64,000 nucleotides of DNA from Marinimicrococcus flavescens (GCA_029211145.1 JARGEQ010000073.1:62001-126000); one strand, 5' to 3'. Positions 50,398 to 60,574 are shown, counted from the first letter of the stretch. Notes: generated from the letters alone by a model not told the origin. Made by a program: numbers and translations.

Positions 50398-50452
50398 GCC
50401 CCACGGCCGCGGTCTTTCCGGCCGCGGCCGCCTTTCTTCCAGGGTTCCCCGC

Positions 50453-51652
50453 ATGCCAAGCGACGCTTCGGCCCGGCCGCAGGGCGGCTCCGCCGGCGGC
50501 CGGCTCGCCGCCCTCGTCTATGGCGACCGCAGCCGCGGCCTCCTCTGGCAGGCCGTGGCGATCGGGCTGGTGCTGCTGCTGGGCTGGCAGCTGTTCGGCA
50601 ACGCCTCGGACAATCTCGCCCGGCAGAACATCGCCACCGGCTTCGACTACCTCTCGCGCCCCGCCTCCTTCGTGATCAGCGACAAGCTGGTCCCCTACGA
50701 GCCCTCCGACAGCTACGGCCGGGCCCTGCTGGTGGGGGTGCTCAACACCGTCTGGGTCTCGTTTCTGGCCTGCCTGTTCGGGACGGTGGCGGGGGTCGTG
50801 GTGGGCATCTTGCGGCTCTCGCCCAACCCGCTCCTCTCCCGGCTCATGCTGGCTTATGTCGAAGCGCTCAGGAACACGCCGCTCTTGCTCCAGCTCCTGT
50901 TCTGGTACGCGCTTTTGCTGCTCATGCCGCCGGTGCGCGAGGCGCTCCGGCCCCTGCCCGGCGTGTTCGTGAGCAATGGCGGCCTCTTCGTGCCGGTCCT
51001 GCACTGGTCGGCCGCGCATCTTTGGGTCGGACTGGCACTTCTGGCCGGCATTCTCGCCGCCTTCCCGCTGGCCGGCCGGATCGAGGAGCGCGCCCTTGCC
51101 GCCGGCCGCCCGCCGCGCTCGTGGCCCGCGGTGCTGCCCGCGGTGCTGGGCCCGCCGCTCGTGGCGGCCCTGCTGCTGCAGCCCGATCTGAGCCTCGACC
51201 GGCCCGAGCTCGGCACCTTCCGGGTCTCCGGCGGTGGCAGGCTCACGCCCGAGTTCACCGCCCTGCTCATGGGCCTGGCGCTCAGCAGCTCGGCGGGTAT
51301 CGCCGAGGCGGTCAGGAGCGGCATCCAGGCGGTCTCGAAGGGGCAGTGGGAGGCGGCCGAGGCGCTGGGCCTCAAGCGCAGCCTCACCATGCGCCTGGTG
51401 GTGCTGCCCCAGGCCCTGCGGATCATCGTCCCGCCGCTCACCAGCATCTATCTGAGCACCACCAAGAACAGCTCGCTTGCCATCGCCATCGGCTACCCGG
51501 ACCTGGTGAGCGTCTCCAACACCACCATGAACCAGACCGGCCAGGCCATGGAGGCGATCGCCATCTTCATGGCGATCTACCTGCTCTTGAGCCTGCTCAC
51601 CTCGGCCTTCATGAACTGGTACAATGCCCGTGTCGCGCTTCGGACCCGCTGA
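50453..51652 (+). CDS. aapQ: Amino acid ABC transporter permease, AapQ-like
   Basis: Encodes 399 residues. Long N-terminal segment with a first helix, large insert typical of AapQ, and the HisM-type permease region with EALRNTPLLLQLLFWY and the coupling EAA loop KGQWEAAEALGLKRSLTMRLVVLPQALR (in parts). About eight transmembrane helices. It should form a heterodimer with AapM, whose start overlaps its end by 29 bp. Confidence 0.92.
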   Translation: MPSDASARPQGGSAGGRLAALVYGDRSRGLLWQAVAIGLVLLLGWQLFGNASDNLARQNIATGFDYLSRPASFVISDKLVPYEPSDSYGRALLVGVLNTVWVSFLACLFGTVAGVVVGILRLSPNPLLSRLMLAYVEALRNTPLLLQLLFWYALLLLMPPVREALRPLPGVFVSNGGLFVPVLHWSAAHLWVGLALLAGILAAFPLAGRIEERALAAGRPPRSWPAVLPAVLGPPLVAALLLQPDLSLDRPELGTFRVSGGGRLTPEFTALLMGLALSSSAGIAEAVRSGIQAVSKGQWEAAEALGLKRSLTMRLVVLPQALRIIVPPLTSIYLSTTKNSSLAIAIGYPDLVSVSNTTMNQTGQAMEAIAIFMAIYLLLSLLTSAFMNWYNARVALRTR

Positions 51653-52730
51653 GGCCCTGGCGGCCCCGCTCGCCCCGCCCGCCGCACGCGGCCGGCTGGC
51701 GCAGATCCGTGCTACCTATTTCGGCACGCCCCGCAACGCCGTGGTCTCGCTCTTCTGTCTCGCCTTGATCGTGCTGGCGGGGCAGGCGACCGCCGAATGG
51801 CTGCTGCTCGACGCCGTGTGGGCCGGCGGGCCGGAAGCCTGCAAGGCGGGCGAGGGGGCCTGCTGGCCGTTTCTCGCCGAGAAGCTGCGCTTCGCCGTCT
51901 TCGGCTTCTTTCCCTACGAGCAGCAGTGGCGGCCGGGGGTGGCGATGCTCCTGCTGCTCGCCATGTGCGCCGCCACCATGCTGCCGGCCTTGTGGCGCAG
52001 GGAGCTGCTGCTGGGCTGGGTGCTGGCGCTGCTTGCCATGTATCTCCTGATGGCCGGCGGCATCCTGGGCCTCGTGCCGGTGCCGACCAGCCAGTGGGGC
52101 GGCCTGCCGCTCACCCTCATGCTGGCGGTGGTGGGCTTCGGCGCGGGCTTTCCCCTGGGCGTGGCCCTGGCGCTGGGCAGGCGCTCGCGGCTGCCGGCGA
52201 TCCGCACCCTGTGCACCGCCTATATCGAGCTGATCCGCGGCGTGCCGCTGATCAGCCTGCTCTTCATGGCCTCGGTGATGCTGCCGCTGTTCCTTCCCGA
52301 GGGCTGGACCATCGACAAGGTGCTGCGCGCCCAGGTGGCGATCATCCTCTTTGCCGCCGCCTATATCGCCGAGGTGGTGCGCGGCGGCCTGCAGGGCATC
52401 GACAAGGGCCAGTACGAGGCGGCCACCGCCGTGGGGCTGGGCTACTGGCAGAACATGATCCTGGTGATCCTGCCGCAGGCCCTTCGGATCGTCATCCCGC
52501 CCATGGTGACCCTCTTCATCGGGTTCTTCCAGGACACCACGCTGGTGACCATCGTCGGCCTCTTCGACTTCCTCTCGAGCATCCGCGCCGCCCAGCGCGA
52601 TCCCTCCTGGCAGGGCATCGCCGTGCTCGAGGGCTACGCCTTCGCCGCGGTGGTGTTCTTCGTCTTCTGCTGGACCATGGCGCGCTACAGCCGCTGGCTC
52701 GAGGCGAGGTTCGATGTCGGCCACAAGTAG
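51624..52730 (+). CDS. aapM: Amino acid ABC transporter permease, AapM-like
   Basis: Encodes 368 residues with about seven to eight transmembrane helices; the permease motif includes YIELIRGVPLISLLFMASV, EVVRGGLQGIDKGQYEAATA and VILPQALRIVIPPMV. It overlaps aapQ at the start and the amidohydrolase at the end (17 bp), so the four genes form one coupled unit. The expected fourth component, the AapP ATPase, is not encoded here; an ATPase from elsewhere must serve this importer. Confidence 0.92.
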   Translation: MPVSRFGPAEALAAPLAPPAARGRLAQIRATYFGTPRNAVVSLFCLALIVLAGQATAEWLLLDAVWAGGPEACKAGEGACWPFLAEKLRFAVFGFFPYEQQWRPGVAMLLLLAMCAATMLPALWRRELLLGWVLALLAMYLLMAGGILGLVPVPTSQWGGLPLTLMLAVVGFGAGFPLGVALALGRRSRLPAIRTLCTAYIELIRGVPLISLLFMASVMLPLFLPEGWTIDKVLRAQVAIILFAAAYIAEVVRGGLQGIDKGQYEAATAVGLGYWQNMILVILPQALRIVIPPMVTLFIGFFQDTTLVTIVGLFDFLSSIRAAQRDPSWQGIAVLEGYAFAAVVFFVFCWTMARYSRWLEARFDVGHK

Positions 52731-54183
52731 CGCAGGAGCCGCCGGCGGCGCGCCGATCACCCTCGTCCGGGGCGCCTCCTGGATCGTCGCCTGGGACGAG
52801 GAGCAGAACCGCCACGTCTACCGGCGCAACGGCGACGTGGCCTTCGCCGGCGGCCGCCTGCTCCAGGCCGGCGGCCGCTTCGCGGGCGAGGCCGCGGACG
52901 TGATCGACGGGCGCGGCCGCATGGTCATGCCCGGGCTCGTGAACGTCCACGCCCACTCCGCCGACGAGGCCATGACCAAGGGGCTCTTCGAGGATGTCGG
53001 CACGCCGGCCCTGCACGGCAACCAGCTCTACACCTACAGCCAGCTCCTCGAGGACGATCCGGAGGCGCTGGCGCCCTGCACCCGGGTGACCCTGGGCGGG
53101 CTGCTGCTCTCCGGCGTCACCACCGTCGTGGATCTCTCGGTCCCCTACGAGGGCTGGATCGGCGAGCTGGCGGCAAGCGGCATGCGGGTGGTGGCGGGGC
53201 CGCTCTTCCGCGAGGCGCGCTGGCGCGCGCACGGCTGGCACCGGCTCGACTATGAGTGGGACGAGGCGGCCGGACAGCGGGCCTTCGAGCGGGCCCTGGC
53301 CGTGCTGGACGAGGCGGCGGCCGATCCCTCCGGGCGCCTCTCCGGCATCCTCGCCCCCTCCCAGGCCGACACCTGCTCGCCGGGGCTGCTGCGCGAGGTC
53401 CAGGGCGAGGCCCGGCGGCGCGGCCTCAAGGTGACGCTGCACGCCGCCCAGACCATGAGCGAGCTCGACGAGATGCTGCGCCGGCACGGGCTCGGCACCG
53501 TGGCCTGGCTCGAGCGGGAGGGCCTCTTGACGCCCGACCTGATCCTCGGGCACGGAATCTATCTCGATCACCACCCGCGCCTGCGCCTGCGCACCGCCGA
53601 GGATCTGGGCAGGCTCGCCGCGCACGGCACCGGCGTGGCGCACTGCCCGGTGACCTTCGCGCGCACCGGCATGACCCTCGACAGCCTCGGCCGCTATCTC
53701 CGGGCCGGCGTGAAGGTCGGGATCGGCACCGACACCTGGCCCTACGACATGCTGGAGGAGCTGCGCCAGGCGATCCTGTGCGCGCGGATCACCAGCGGCG
53801 ACGTCTTCGACGTCTCCACCGGCGAGGCCTTCCATGCGGCCACGGCCGGCGGCGCCGACCTGCTGGGCCGCCTTGATCTCGGCCGGCTGGCGCCGGGGGC
53901 GTGCGCCGATCTCGTGCTGGTCGATCTCGAGGATCCGGCGATGCGGCCGCTGCACGACCCGCTGCGCAGCCTCGTCCATGCCGCCGCCGGCCGGGCGGTG
54001 CGCGACGTGTTCGTGGCCGGCCGGCGGGTGGTGCGGGAGGGCAGGCTCACCAGCATCGACCTTCCCGCCGCCGCCGCCGCTCTCGAGGCCGCCCAGCGCC
54101 GCGCCATCGCCCGCATCCCCGGCCGCGACCCCTGGGGCCGTGGTCTCGAGGAGATCGCCCCGCGCGCCCTGCCGATGGACTGA
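52714..54183 (+). CDS. Amidohydrolase linked to the Aap-like importer
   Basis: Encodes 489 residues of the ATZ/TRZ-like amidohydrolase group. Metal ligand regions: VNVHAHSADE (HxH), TLHAAQT (His), GHGIYLDHHPR (His) and GTDTWPYD (Asp). The start overlaps the aapM end, which places it where an AapP ATPase would be. It probably deaminates or hydrolyses the imported nitrogen compound. It differs clearly from the amidohydrolase at 11312 but sits in an analogous operon position. Substrate unknown. Confidence 0.87.
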   Translation: MSATSSAGAAGGAPITLVRGASWIVAWDEEQNRHVYRRNGDVAFAGGRLLQAGGRFAGEAADVIDGRGRMVMPGLVNVHAHSADEAMTKGLFEDVGTPALHGNQLYTYSQLLEDDPEALAPCTRVTLGGLLLSGVTTVVDLSVPYEGWIGELAASGMRVVAGPLFREARWRAHGWHRLDYEWDEAAGQRAFERALAVLDEAAADPSGRLSGILAPSQADTCSPGLLREVQGEARRRGLKVTLHAAQTMSELDEMLRRHGLGTVAWLEREGLLTPDLILGHGIYLDHHPRLRLRTAEDLGRLAAHGTGVAHCPVTFARTGMTLDSLGRYLRAGVKVGIGTDTWPYDMLEELRQAILCARITSGDVFDVSTGEAFHAATAGGADLLGRLDLGRLAPGACADLVLVDLEDPAMRPLHDPLRSLVHAAAGRAVRDVFVAGRRVVREGRLTSIDLPAAAAALEAAQRRAIARIPGRDPWGRGLEEIAPRALPMD

Positions 54184-54208
54184 GGGCGGGCCAATGGGCT
54201 GAGGCTTG

Positions 54209-54338
54209 CTGCGCAAGGCGCTGCGCGCGGCTGTTTTTCTTTTTCGGTCGGTTTGCAGGGTGCCGGGCTTTCCCGGATCGCGCCACGGTCAACCGGAGAG
54301 AAAGAGGAAGAAAAGCCGTGCGCAGCACCTTGCGCGGC
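54209..54338. repeat. Dispersed terminator-repeat element, copy 9
   Basis: Left arm (54209-54232) followed by TGTTTTTCTTTTTCGG lies 25 bp after the amidohydrolase stop; right arm (54315-54338), with compensating substitutions, is preceded by A-rich DNA. Confidence 0.85.
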
Positions 54339-54344
54339 TCCGCC

Positions 54345-54369
54345 GGAACGATTCGCTCCCTTCATGGTT
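54345..54369 (+). promoter_or_regulatory. Near-consensus sigma-EcfG promoter of the permease gene
   Basis: GGAAC (54345-54349), 16-nt spacer, GGTT (54366-54369): the same -10 variant found twice in the stress island, 35 bp before the permease start. Confidence 0.42.
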
Positions 54370-54404
54370 GCCCGACCGGGACCGGCAGCCGCGGGAAAGG
54401 AGCG

Positions 54405-55529
<1,125 letters not shown>

Positions 55530-55551
55530 GCCCCGGGCAGCGGCCTTGCCC

Positions 55552-56913
55552 TCAGGCGGCGCGCCGGGCCGCCTCGGGCCGGGCGAACCATTCGCGGCTG
55601 AGCCGCAGCACCACCGGGCTCAAGAGCAGCAGCGAGAGCAGGTTGGGCAGCGCCATCAGGGCGTTGAGCGTGTCGGCCAGGAGCCAGACCGTGTCGAGCC
55701 TGAGGACCGCCCCCACCGGCACGGCGGCGACCCACAAGAGCCGGAAGGGCAGCTCGAAGCGGGTGCTGCCGGCGAGATATTCCCAGCATTTCTCGCCGTA
55801 GAACGACCAGCCCAGGATGGTGGTGAAGGCGAAGATGGCAAGGGCGGCGGCCAGGAGATGGCTGCCGAGGCCGGGCAGGGCGGTCTCGAAGGCCAGCGAG
55901 GTGAGGGCGGCACCGCTCTCGCCGGTCCGCCAGGCGCCGGTCACGAGGATGGCGAGCCCGGTCATGCTGCAGACGACGAGCGTGTCGATGAAGGTGCCCA
56001 GCATGCCGATCAGGCCGGCGCGCACCGGGCTGGTGCTGGTGCCGGCCGCCTGGGCGATGCCGGCGGTCCCGAGCCCGGCCTCGTTGGAGAAGATGCCGCG
56101 CGCCACCCCGAAGCGCACCGCCGCCCAGACCGCCGCGCCGGCAAAGCCGCCGGTGGCGGCGGTCGGGGTGAAGGCGTTGGTGAACACCAGGGTGATCGCC
56201 TCCGGCACCGCCTCGGCATGGAGCGCCAGGATCAGCAGCGTCACGAGCAGATAGAGGGCCACCATGCCGGGCACCAGCGCCTGGGCGACCCTGCCGATCC
56301 GCCGGATCCCGCCCAGGATCACGAGGGCGACGCCGCCTGCCAGCAGCAGGGCGGTGAGCCAGGCGGGCATGCCGAAGGAGGCGTCGAGCGCGTCGGCGAT
56401 GCTGTTGGCCTGGACCATGTTGCCGATGCCGAAGCCGGCGAGCCCGCCGAAGAGCGCGAAGGCGCCGCCCAGCCAGGCCCAGCGCCGCCCGAGCCCGTTG
56501 CGGATGGCGTACATCGGCCCGCCGACATGCTCGCCCTTCTCGTCCACCTCGCGGTAGTTCACCGCGAGGACCACCTCGGCATATTTCGTCGCCATGCCCA
56601 CCAGGGCGGTGCACCACATCCAGAAGAGGGCGCCGGGCCCGCCAAGGGCGATGGCGGTGGCCACCCCGGCGATATTGCCGGTGCCCACCGTGGCGGCGAG
56701 GCAGGTCATGAGGGCGGCAAAGGGGCTGATCTCGCCTTCCTCGGCCGGTCCCGCGCGGCGCCCCTGCCAGAGCATCCGGAAGCCGGTGGCGAGCCGGCGC
56801 AGCGGCAGCAGCTGCAGGCGGATCTGGAGATAGAGGCCGGTGCCGAGGATCGCCACGATCATCGGCGGCCCCCACACCAGGCTGTTGAGCGCGCTCAGCC
56901 ACTCCCCGACCAT
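55552..56913 (-). CDS. Alanine/glycine:cation symporter (AGCS family)
   Basis: Encodes 453 residues with about eleven transmembrane helices. AGCS signatures: ALMTCLAATVGTGNIAGVA, GPGALFWMWCTALVGMATKY split over a loop, GGPMYAIRNGLG and IFSNEAGLGTAGIAQAAG. It imports alanine or glycine with Na+ or H+. The start at 56913 has a GGGGAAGG site; the longer frame upstream was rejected. Convergent with the permease gene (22 bp). Confidence 0.95.
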   Translation of the reverse strand: MVGEWLSALNSLVWGPPMIVAILGTGLYLQIRLQLLPLRRLATGFRMLWQGRRAGPAEEGEISPFAALMTCLAATVGTGNIAGVATAIALGGPGALFWMWCTALVGMATKYAEVVLAVNYREVDEKGEHVGGPMYAIRNGLGRRWAWLGGAFALFGGLAGFGIGNMVQANSIADALDASFGMPAWLTALLLAGGVALVILGGIRRIGRVAQALVPGMVALYLLVTLLILALHAEAVPEAITLVFTNAFTPTAATGGFAGAAVWAAVRFGVARGIFSNEAGLGTAGIAQAAGTSTSPVRAGLIGMLGTFIDTLVVCSMTGLAILVTGAWRTGESGAALTSLAFETALPGLGSHLLAAALAIFAFTTILGWSFYGEKCWEYLAGSTRFELPFRLLWVAAVPVGAVLRLDTVWLLADTLNALMALPNLLSLLLLSPVVLRLSREWFARPEAARRAA

Positions 56914-56991
56914 CTCGCCTTCCCCTCGCCTCGAAGGAACCGCAGGCCTTCCCGCAGCATAAACGCCGGGGCGGGGTGCTGTTCTCGACGC

Positions 56992-57018
56992 AAAAGAAGG
57001 GGCCGCCAAAGCGGCCCC
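56992..57018 (-). terminator. Rho-independent terminator of the secreted-protein gene
   Basis: On the minus strand GGGGCCGC / GCGGCCCC (8-bp stem, 4-nt loop) is followed by TTCTTTT. It lies 37 bp after the stop at 57056. Confidence 0.82.
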
Positions 57019-57055
57019 GAGGGAGAGGAGGCGCAGGGAAGGGGGCGAAGGCGGC

Positions 57056-57391
57056 TCAGTGCGGCCAGGCGGCGACCAGACCCTCCTCGCCGGCGCGCGG
57101 GGTCCAAAAGCGGCCGCTGGCGATCATGCAGCTCAGCCCCTCGGGCGTGGTGGCGAGCAGCGTCCAGGTGAGGCCGTCGGGGGCGGTGAAGAGTTCGACC
57201 ACCCGGCCGTCGTCGGTCAGCGCCATGGCCGCCTGCTGCTCGGTGAAGCGCTGCTCGAGGCCGGCGGTCAGCCGCTCGCGGGGCGCGCACAGCGCCTGGG
57301 CCGCGGCCGGGCCGGTGGCGAGGAGGCCCAGCGCCAGGGCGACCGGCGCCGTCGCCCCGAACAAGCGGCGGAAAGGTCGTGTGCGCTGCAT
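57056..57391 (-). CDS. Secreted protein of unknown function
   Basis: Encodes 111 residues. Signal peptide with basic start and hydrophobic core ends near AAAQALC (about residue 33). The mature domain has ERLTAGLEQRFTEQQAAMAL, then VVELFTAPDGLTWTLLATTP and EGLSCMIASGRFW, with two Cys that could pair in the periplasm. It resembles small conserved alphaproteobacterial exported proteins without a known role. GGAGG precedes ATG 57391, and a clear terminator follows. About 190 bp of lower-GC DNA upstream probably holds its promoter. Confidence 0.75.
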   Translation of the reverse strand: MQRTRPFRRLFGATAPVALALGLLATGPAAAQALCAPRERLTAGLEQRFTEQQAAMALTDDGRVVELFTAPDGLTWTLLATTPEGLSCMIASGRFWTPRAGEEGLVAAWPH

Positions 57392-57582
57392 GGGCCGATC
57401 CTCCTGCGAGCCGGAAAGACACCGTGGCGGAAATGCCGCCATTGTCTTTCCACATGCAATATATGGGTCCGGACGACAGAAAAGACTGTAGCGCTCGTCA
57501 CACGAGGCAACTTTTGTTCCTGCTCAATGCTCGATGGGCCCGGAGCTATTCTCGACGGGCGGGCTCCGCGGATCCATGGCGA

Positions 57583-58281
57583 CTACCCTGACAAAAATTC
57601 GCCGCCGAGGCCGGCCAGCCGCGCCAGCCGCGGCGCGTCGAGCAGCAGGAGGGTACGACCCTCGCGCCGCACCAGCCCGTCATGGGCGAGCTGGGCGAGG
57701 ATCCGCCCGACCGTCTCGCGGGTCGTGCCGGTGGTGCGGGCGAGCGCTTCCTGGGTGGGCAGCGGCTGGATCGCCGGCGGCCCGCCGCCCGCGCCGGGGG
57801 CGGCCTGGCGCAGCAGCTCGCGGCACAGCCGCGCCATGGCGCTCATGGTGCTGAGCTCGCTGATCCGCCGGTCGGCGTCGCGGACCATGCCCGCCACATG
57901 CTCGAGCAGCGCCATGGCGAGCCGCGGCTCGTCCAGCAAAAGCGCGCGGAACGCCGCCGCCGGCAGGGCCGCCACCCTGCAGTCGGTGGCCGTCACCACG
58001 TCGGCCGAGCGCGGCCCGCCGTCGATGGCGGCGAGCTCGCCGGCATGGCCGCCCGGGCCGATCTCGCCATAGGCGACCTCGCGGCCGGTCATGCCCGGGT
58101 CGATCACCTGCAGCCGCCCCTCCACCAAAAACAGCACCTCGCCGCCCGGCTCGCCGCGGGCGATCACCAGGGCGCCGCGCGAATGACGGCGCCAGCTGCA
58201 GCGCCGGGCCAGGGCGCGGCGCGCCTTGGCGCCAAGGCCCGCGAGCAGGGCGATGCCGGCAAGCGGGTCGTCGTCGTGCAT
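57583..58281 (-). CDS. Crp/Fnr family transcription regulator
   Basis: Encodes 232 residues. Cyclic-nucleotide-binding-like domain (~15-130; GEPGGEVLFLVEGRLQV, GPGGHAGELAAIDGGPRSA) and a C-terminal winged helix whose recognition helix TTRETVGRILAQL matches the Crp-type RETVGR, not the FNR/FixK type. No N-terminal cysteine cluster for iron-sulfur binding. So it probably responds to cAMP or another ligand and is unlikely to read the FNR box at 13458. It is separated from the DUF-type gene upstream by 19 bp, suggesting a two-gene operon. Confidence 0.92.
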   Translation of the reverse strand: MHDDDPLAGIALLAGLGAKARRALARRCSWRRHSRGALVIARGEPGGEVLFLVEGRLQVIDPGMTGREVAYGEIGPGGHAGELAAIDGGPRSADVVTATDCRVAALPAAAFRALLLDEPRLAMALLEHVAGMVRDADRRISELSTMSAMARLCRELLRQAAPGAGGGPPAIQPLPTQEALARTTGTTRETVGRILAQLAHDGLVRREGRTLLLLDAPRLARLAGLGGEFLSG

Positions 58282-58300
58282 CGCTGGTCTCCGGCCCGGC

Positions 58301-59002
58301 TCAGCCGCCGGCCGCGGCGAGATCGCGGGCGAGATCGATGCGCTCGTGCGAGACCACCTCGAGGCGGCGGTCCTCGAAGGCATCCTCGTGCGGGTACCGG
58401 CGCCGCCAGGCCTCCAGCGTGGCGTCGCGCTGCGCCAGCAGCTCGAGGGCCAGCGGCCGGTAGAAGCGCAGCAGGGCGCCAAGCCAGCGGTTCACCGGCC
58501 AGGAGGGCCGCGCCAGGGCCACGTCGAAGGCCTCGAGATGGGCCGCCACCTCGCCGGAAGGCGCCCAGCTCTCGCCGGTGACCCAGCGGTTGGTGGTGAA
58601 GAGCTGGGTGGCCTTGCCGTAGCGGTCCATGGAGACCGCCACGAGATGCACGCTGCGCTCGCCCTCGCGGCGGAAGGTGTGGAAATGGCCGTGCTCGCCG
58701 GGCCGCTCCTCCTTGGGATGAGCGTGGTAGTACCACTGGCTGCGGCTTTCCGGGTCGAACACGTCGCCTTGCGGGTAGTGGTCCCACTCGTAGAAGGTGC
58801 CGCCGGCAGTGGCCAGCACCTCGCCCACCATGTTGGCCGCGCTTTTGGCCAGGATCCGCTCCCAGTAGAGCGCCTCGCGGCCGGCGGCGAGCCGGTCGGT
58901 GCCGCCTTCGGCCAGCGGGCCGGCAAGGGCGGCCATGCCCGTTCCTGCGCTCTTCCCTGCGGCCGTCCCCGGATTCTCTCTCTCGGCGGTCGATGCCGGC
59001 AT
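58301..59002 (-). CDS. Conserved protein of unknown function with a His-rich core
   Basis: Encodes 233 residues. The centre has WYYHAHPKEERPGEHGHFHTF (in two parts) with six His in about twenty residues, next to DHYPQGDVFDP, a possible metal-binding site. The N-terminus contains a helical REALYWERILAK segment. No signal peptide or membrane helix. It resembles a domain of unknown function found in alphaproteobacteria, but the name cannot be confirmed from sequence alone. It is upstream of the Crp-type regulator with a 19-bp gap and likely co-transcribed. Confidence 0.75.
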   Translation of the reverse strand: MPASTAERENPGTAAGKSAGTGMAALAGPLAEGGTDRLAAGREALYWERILAKSAANMVGEVLATAGGTFYEWDHYPQGDVFDPESRSQWYYHAHPKEERPGEHGHFHTFRREGERSVHLVAVSMDRYGKATQLFTTNRWVTGESWAPSGEVAAHLEAFDVALARPSWPVNRWLGALLRFYRPLALELLAQRDATLEAWRRRYPHEDAFEDRRLEVVSHERIDLARDLAAAGG

Positions 59003-59112
59003 GGCCCGTCCTCCTGTGCGCTGCACATCCCCCCCGACTATAGGGCGGCGCGGGGCGGTGCATCGCGGGAGATAACCGGCTCGTGATGAGCGGCGAGGAG
59101 AAGCCACATCCG

Positions 59113-59132
59113 CGTGATCCGCCGTGATCCGC
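59113..59132 (+). repeat. Tandem 10-bp repeat in a divergent promoter region
   Basis: CGTGATCCGC occurs twice in a row, one helical turn apart, 47 bp before the cysteine-repeat P460 gene. Candidate regulator site. Confidence 0.5.
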
Positions 59133-59178
59133 GTTCTCTTTAGGATTCCTCGATGTCGCAAGCGGATCGGGGAGAGAG

Positions 59179-60486
59179 ATGATGCTGCTGCACAATCGAG
59201 GCCGGGATGCCCGGCGAGTTTGGAATGCCCGCCACGACCGGCTGCAGGGCACTACCGCCCTGCGCGGTGTCCTGGCCGCGAGCCTGCTGCTGGGCGGGGC
59301 GCTGTCGGGGGTGGCCCTGCTGGGTGCCGGGGCGGCCGCCCCCGCCGCAGCGGCGGCCTGCGCCCCCTGCGCACCGAAGACGAGCCCCTGTGCTGCCGCG
59401 AACCCCTGTGCTGCCGTCAAAAGCCCGTGCGGGGCGGCGGCGAGCAAGGCGGCGTGCGGCCCGTGCGCGCCGAAGAAGCCGGTGGCCAATCCCTGCGCTG
59501 CCAAGAGCCCGTGCGGTGCCGCCAATCCCTGCGCCGCGAAAAATCCGTGCGCGGCCAATCCCTGCGCGCCGAAGAAGAACCCGTGCGGTGCCGCGGCGAG
59601 CCCCTGCGGTCCCGCGCCCGCCATGGCGAGCGCGAGCTGCTTCGTGCCGGAGCTGCGCATGGCGGCGGCGCAGAACCCGTGCGCCGCCAAGAGCCCGTGC
59701 GGGGCGGCGGCCACCAAGGCCGCCTGTGGCCCGTGCGCGCCAAAGAAGCCGATGGGCAACCCTTGCGCGGCGGCCAATCCGTGTGCCGCCGCCAAAAGCC
59801 CGTGCGGGGCGGCGGCGACCAAGCCTGCCTGCAGCCCGTGCGCCCCGAAGAAGCCGGCAGCGAGCCCCTGTGGGGCCGCCAATCCCTGCGCCGCCAATCC
59901 CTGTGCGGCCCAAAACCCGTGCGCCGCCCAAAATCCGTGCGCTCCGAAGAACCCCTGCGCGCCGTGCGGGCCGCAGGGAGCGGCCGAGCCGGTCGAGCTG
60001 ACGCCCGAGCAGGCCCGCGCCGCCTATGACTGCCTGCGCCCGGAGATGGAGGCGGCCTATGCGAGGTCCGGCCTTGCGGCGGCCGGGGCTTATCCGGACT
60101 GGCCCCGCTTCAGCGAGCGCGCCTACCAGTCGGCGACGCACGGCCAGCGTTACGTGCAGAACTTCGCCTCGCCCGACGGCGCCGAGGCCTATGGCCGCTT
60201 CGAGGAGGTGGGGCGGATGCCCGAGGGCAGCATCCTCGCCAAGAGCAGCTTCATGGCGCATCCCGACGGAGCCCTCGAGGTGGGTCCGCTCTTCCTCATG
60301 GAGCGCCTCGCCGAAGGGGCCAGCCCCGACACCTACGGCTGGTCCTACCGCATGGCCATGCCCGACGGCGCGGTGATGGACAGCGCCGACATCCAGGCGT
60401 TCTGCGCCGGCTGCCACGGCCTCATGGCCGAGGCCCAGGACAGCCTCTTCTTCATGCCCGAGGAGGTCCGCAAGACCGGCTCGTGA
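59179..60486 (+). CDS. Cysteine-repeat protein with C-terminal cytochrome P460-like domain
   Basis: Encodes 435 residues. A signal or anchor helix (~28-55) leads to ~205 residues of low-complexity repeats of the type NPCAAKNPCAA with about 31 Cys. These fall into two blocks split by SCFVPELRMAAAQ, with three longer units ending KSPCGAAxxKxACxPCAPKKP. The C-terminal ~160 residues look like cytochrome P460: RYVQNFASPDGAEAY, GRMPEGSILAKSSF and a c-type haem motif CAGCH near the end. A periplasmic haem protein with a metal-binding, perhaps copper-buffering, cysteine array is inferred. GGAGAG precedes ATG; a terminator repeat follows. Confidence 0.82.
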   Translation: MMLLHNRGRDARRVWNARHDRLQGTTALRGVLAASLLLGGALSGVALLGAGAAAPAAAAACAPCAPKTSPCAAANPCAAVKSPCGAAASKAACGPCAPKKPVANPCAAKSPCGAANPCAAKNPCAANPCAPKKNPCGAAASPCGPAPAMASASCFVPELRMAAAQNPCAAKSPCGAAATKAACGPCAPKKPMGNPCAAANPCAAAKSPCGAAATKPACSPCAPKKPAASPCGAANPCAANPCAAQNPCAAQNPCAPKNPCAPCGPQGAAEPVELTPEQARAAYDCLRPEMEAAYARSGLAAAGAYPDWPRFSERAYQSATHGQRYVQNFASPDGAEAYGRFEEVGRMPEGSILAKSSFMAHPDGALEVGPLFLMERLAEGASPDTYGWSYRMAMPDGAVMDSADIQAFCAGCHGLMAEAQDSLFFMPEEVRKTGS

Positions 60487-60549
60487 GGGCATGGGAGAGG
60501 CGGGCGGCGCCCCTCCCATGCGGGGCGCCGCCTCTTCTTGACCAGCGGC

Positions 60550-60574
60550 GCCGCGCAAGGCGCTGCGCGCGGCT
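60550..60574 (+). terminator. Terminator-repeat half-element (copy 10)
   Basis: GCCGCGC-N10-GCGCGGC hairpin followed by TGTTTTTTGTTTTTGTC and the conserved AGTTGGCGGCGG flank, 64 bp after the P460-like gene. No right arm was found. Confidence 0.82.

Noticed and set aside
57583..58281. Assigning the Crp-type protein as the regulator of the FNR box at 13458
   Set aside because: Its recognition helix is of the Crp RETVGR type and it has no iron-sulfur cysteines, so it is not expected to read TTGAT-N4-ATCAA.
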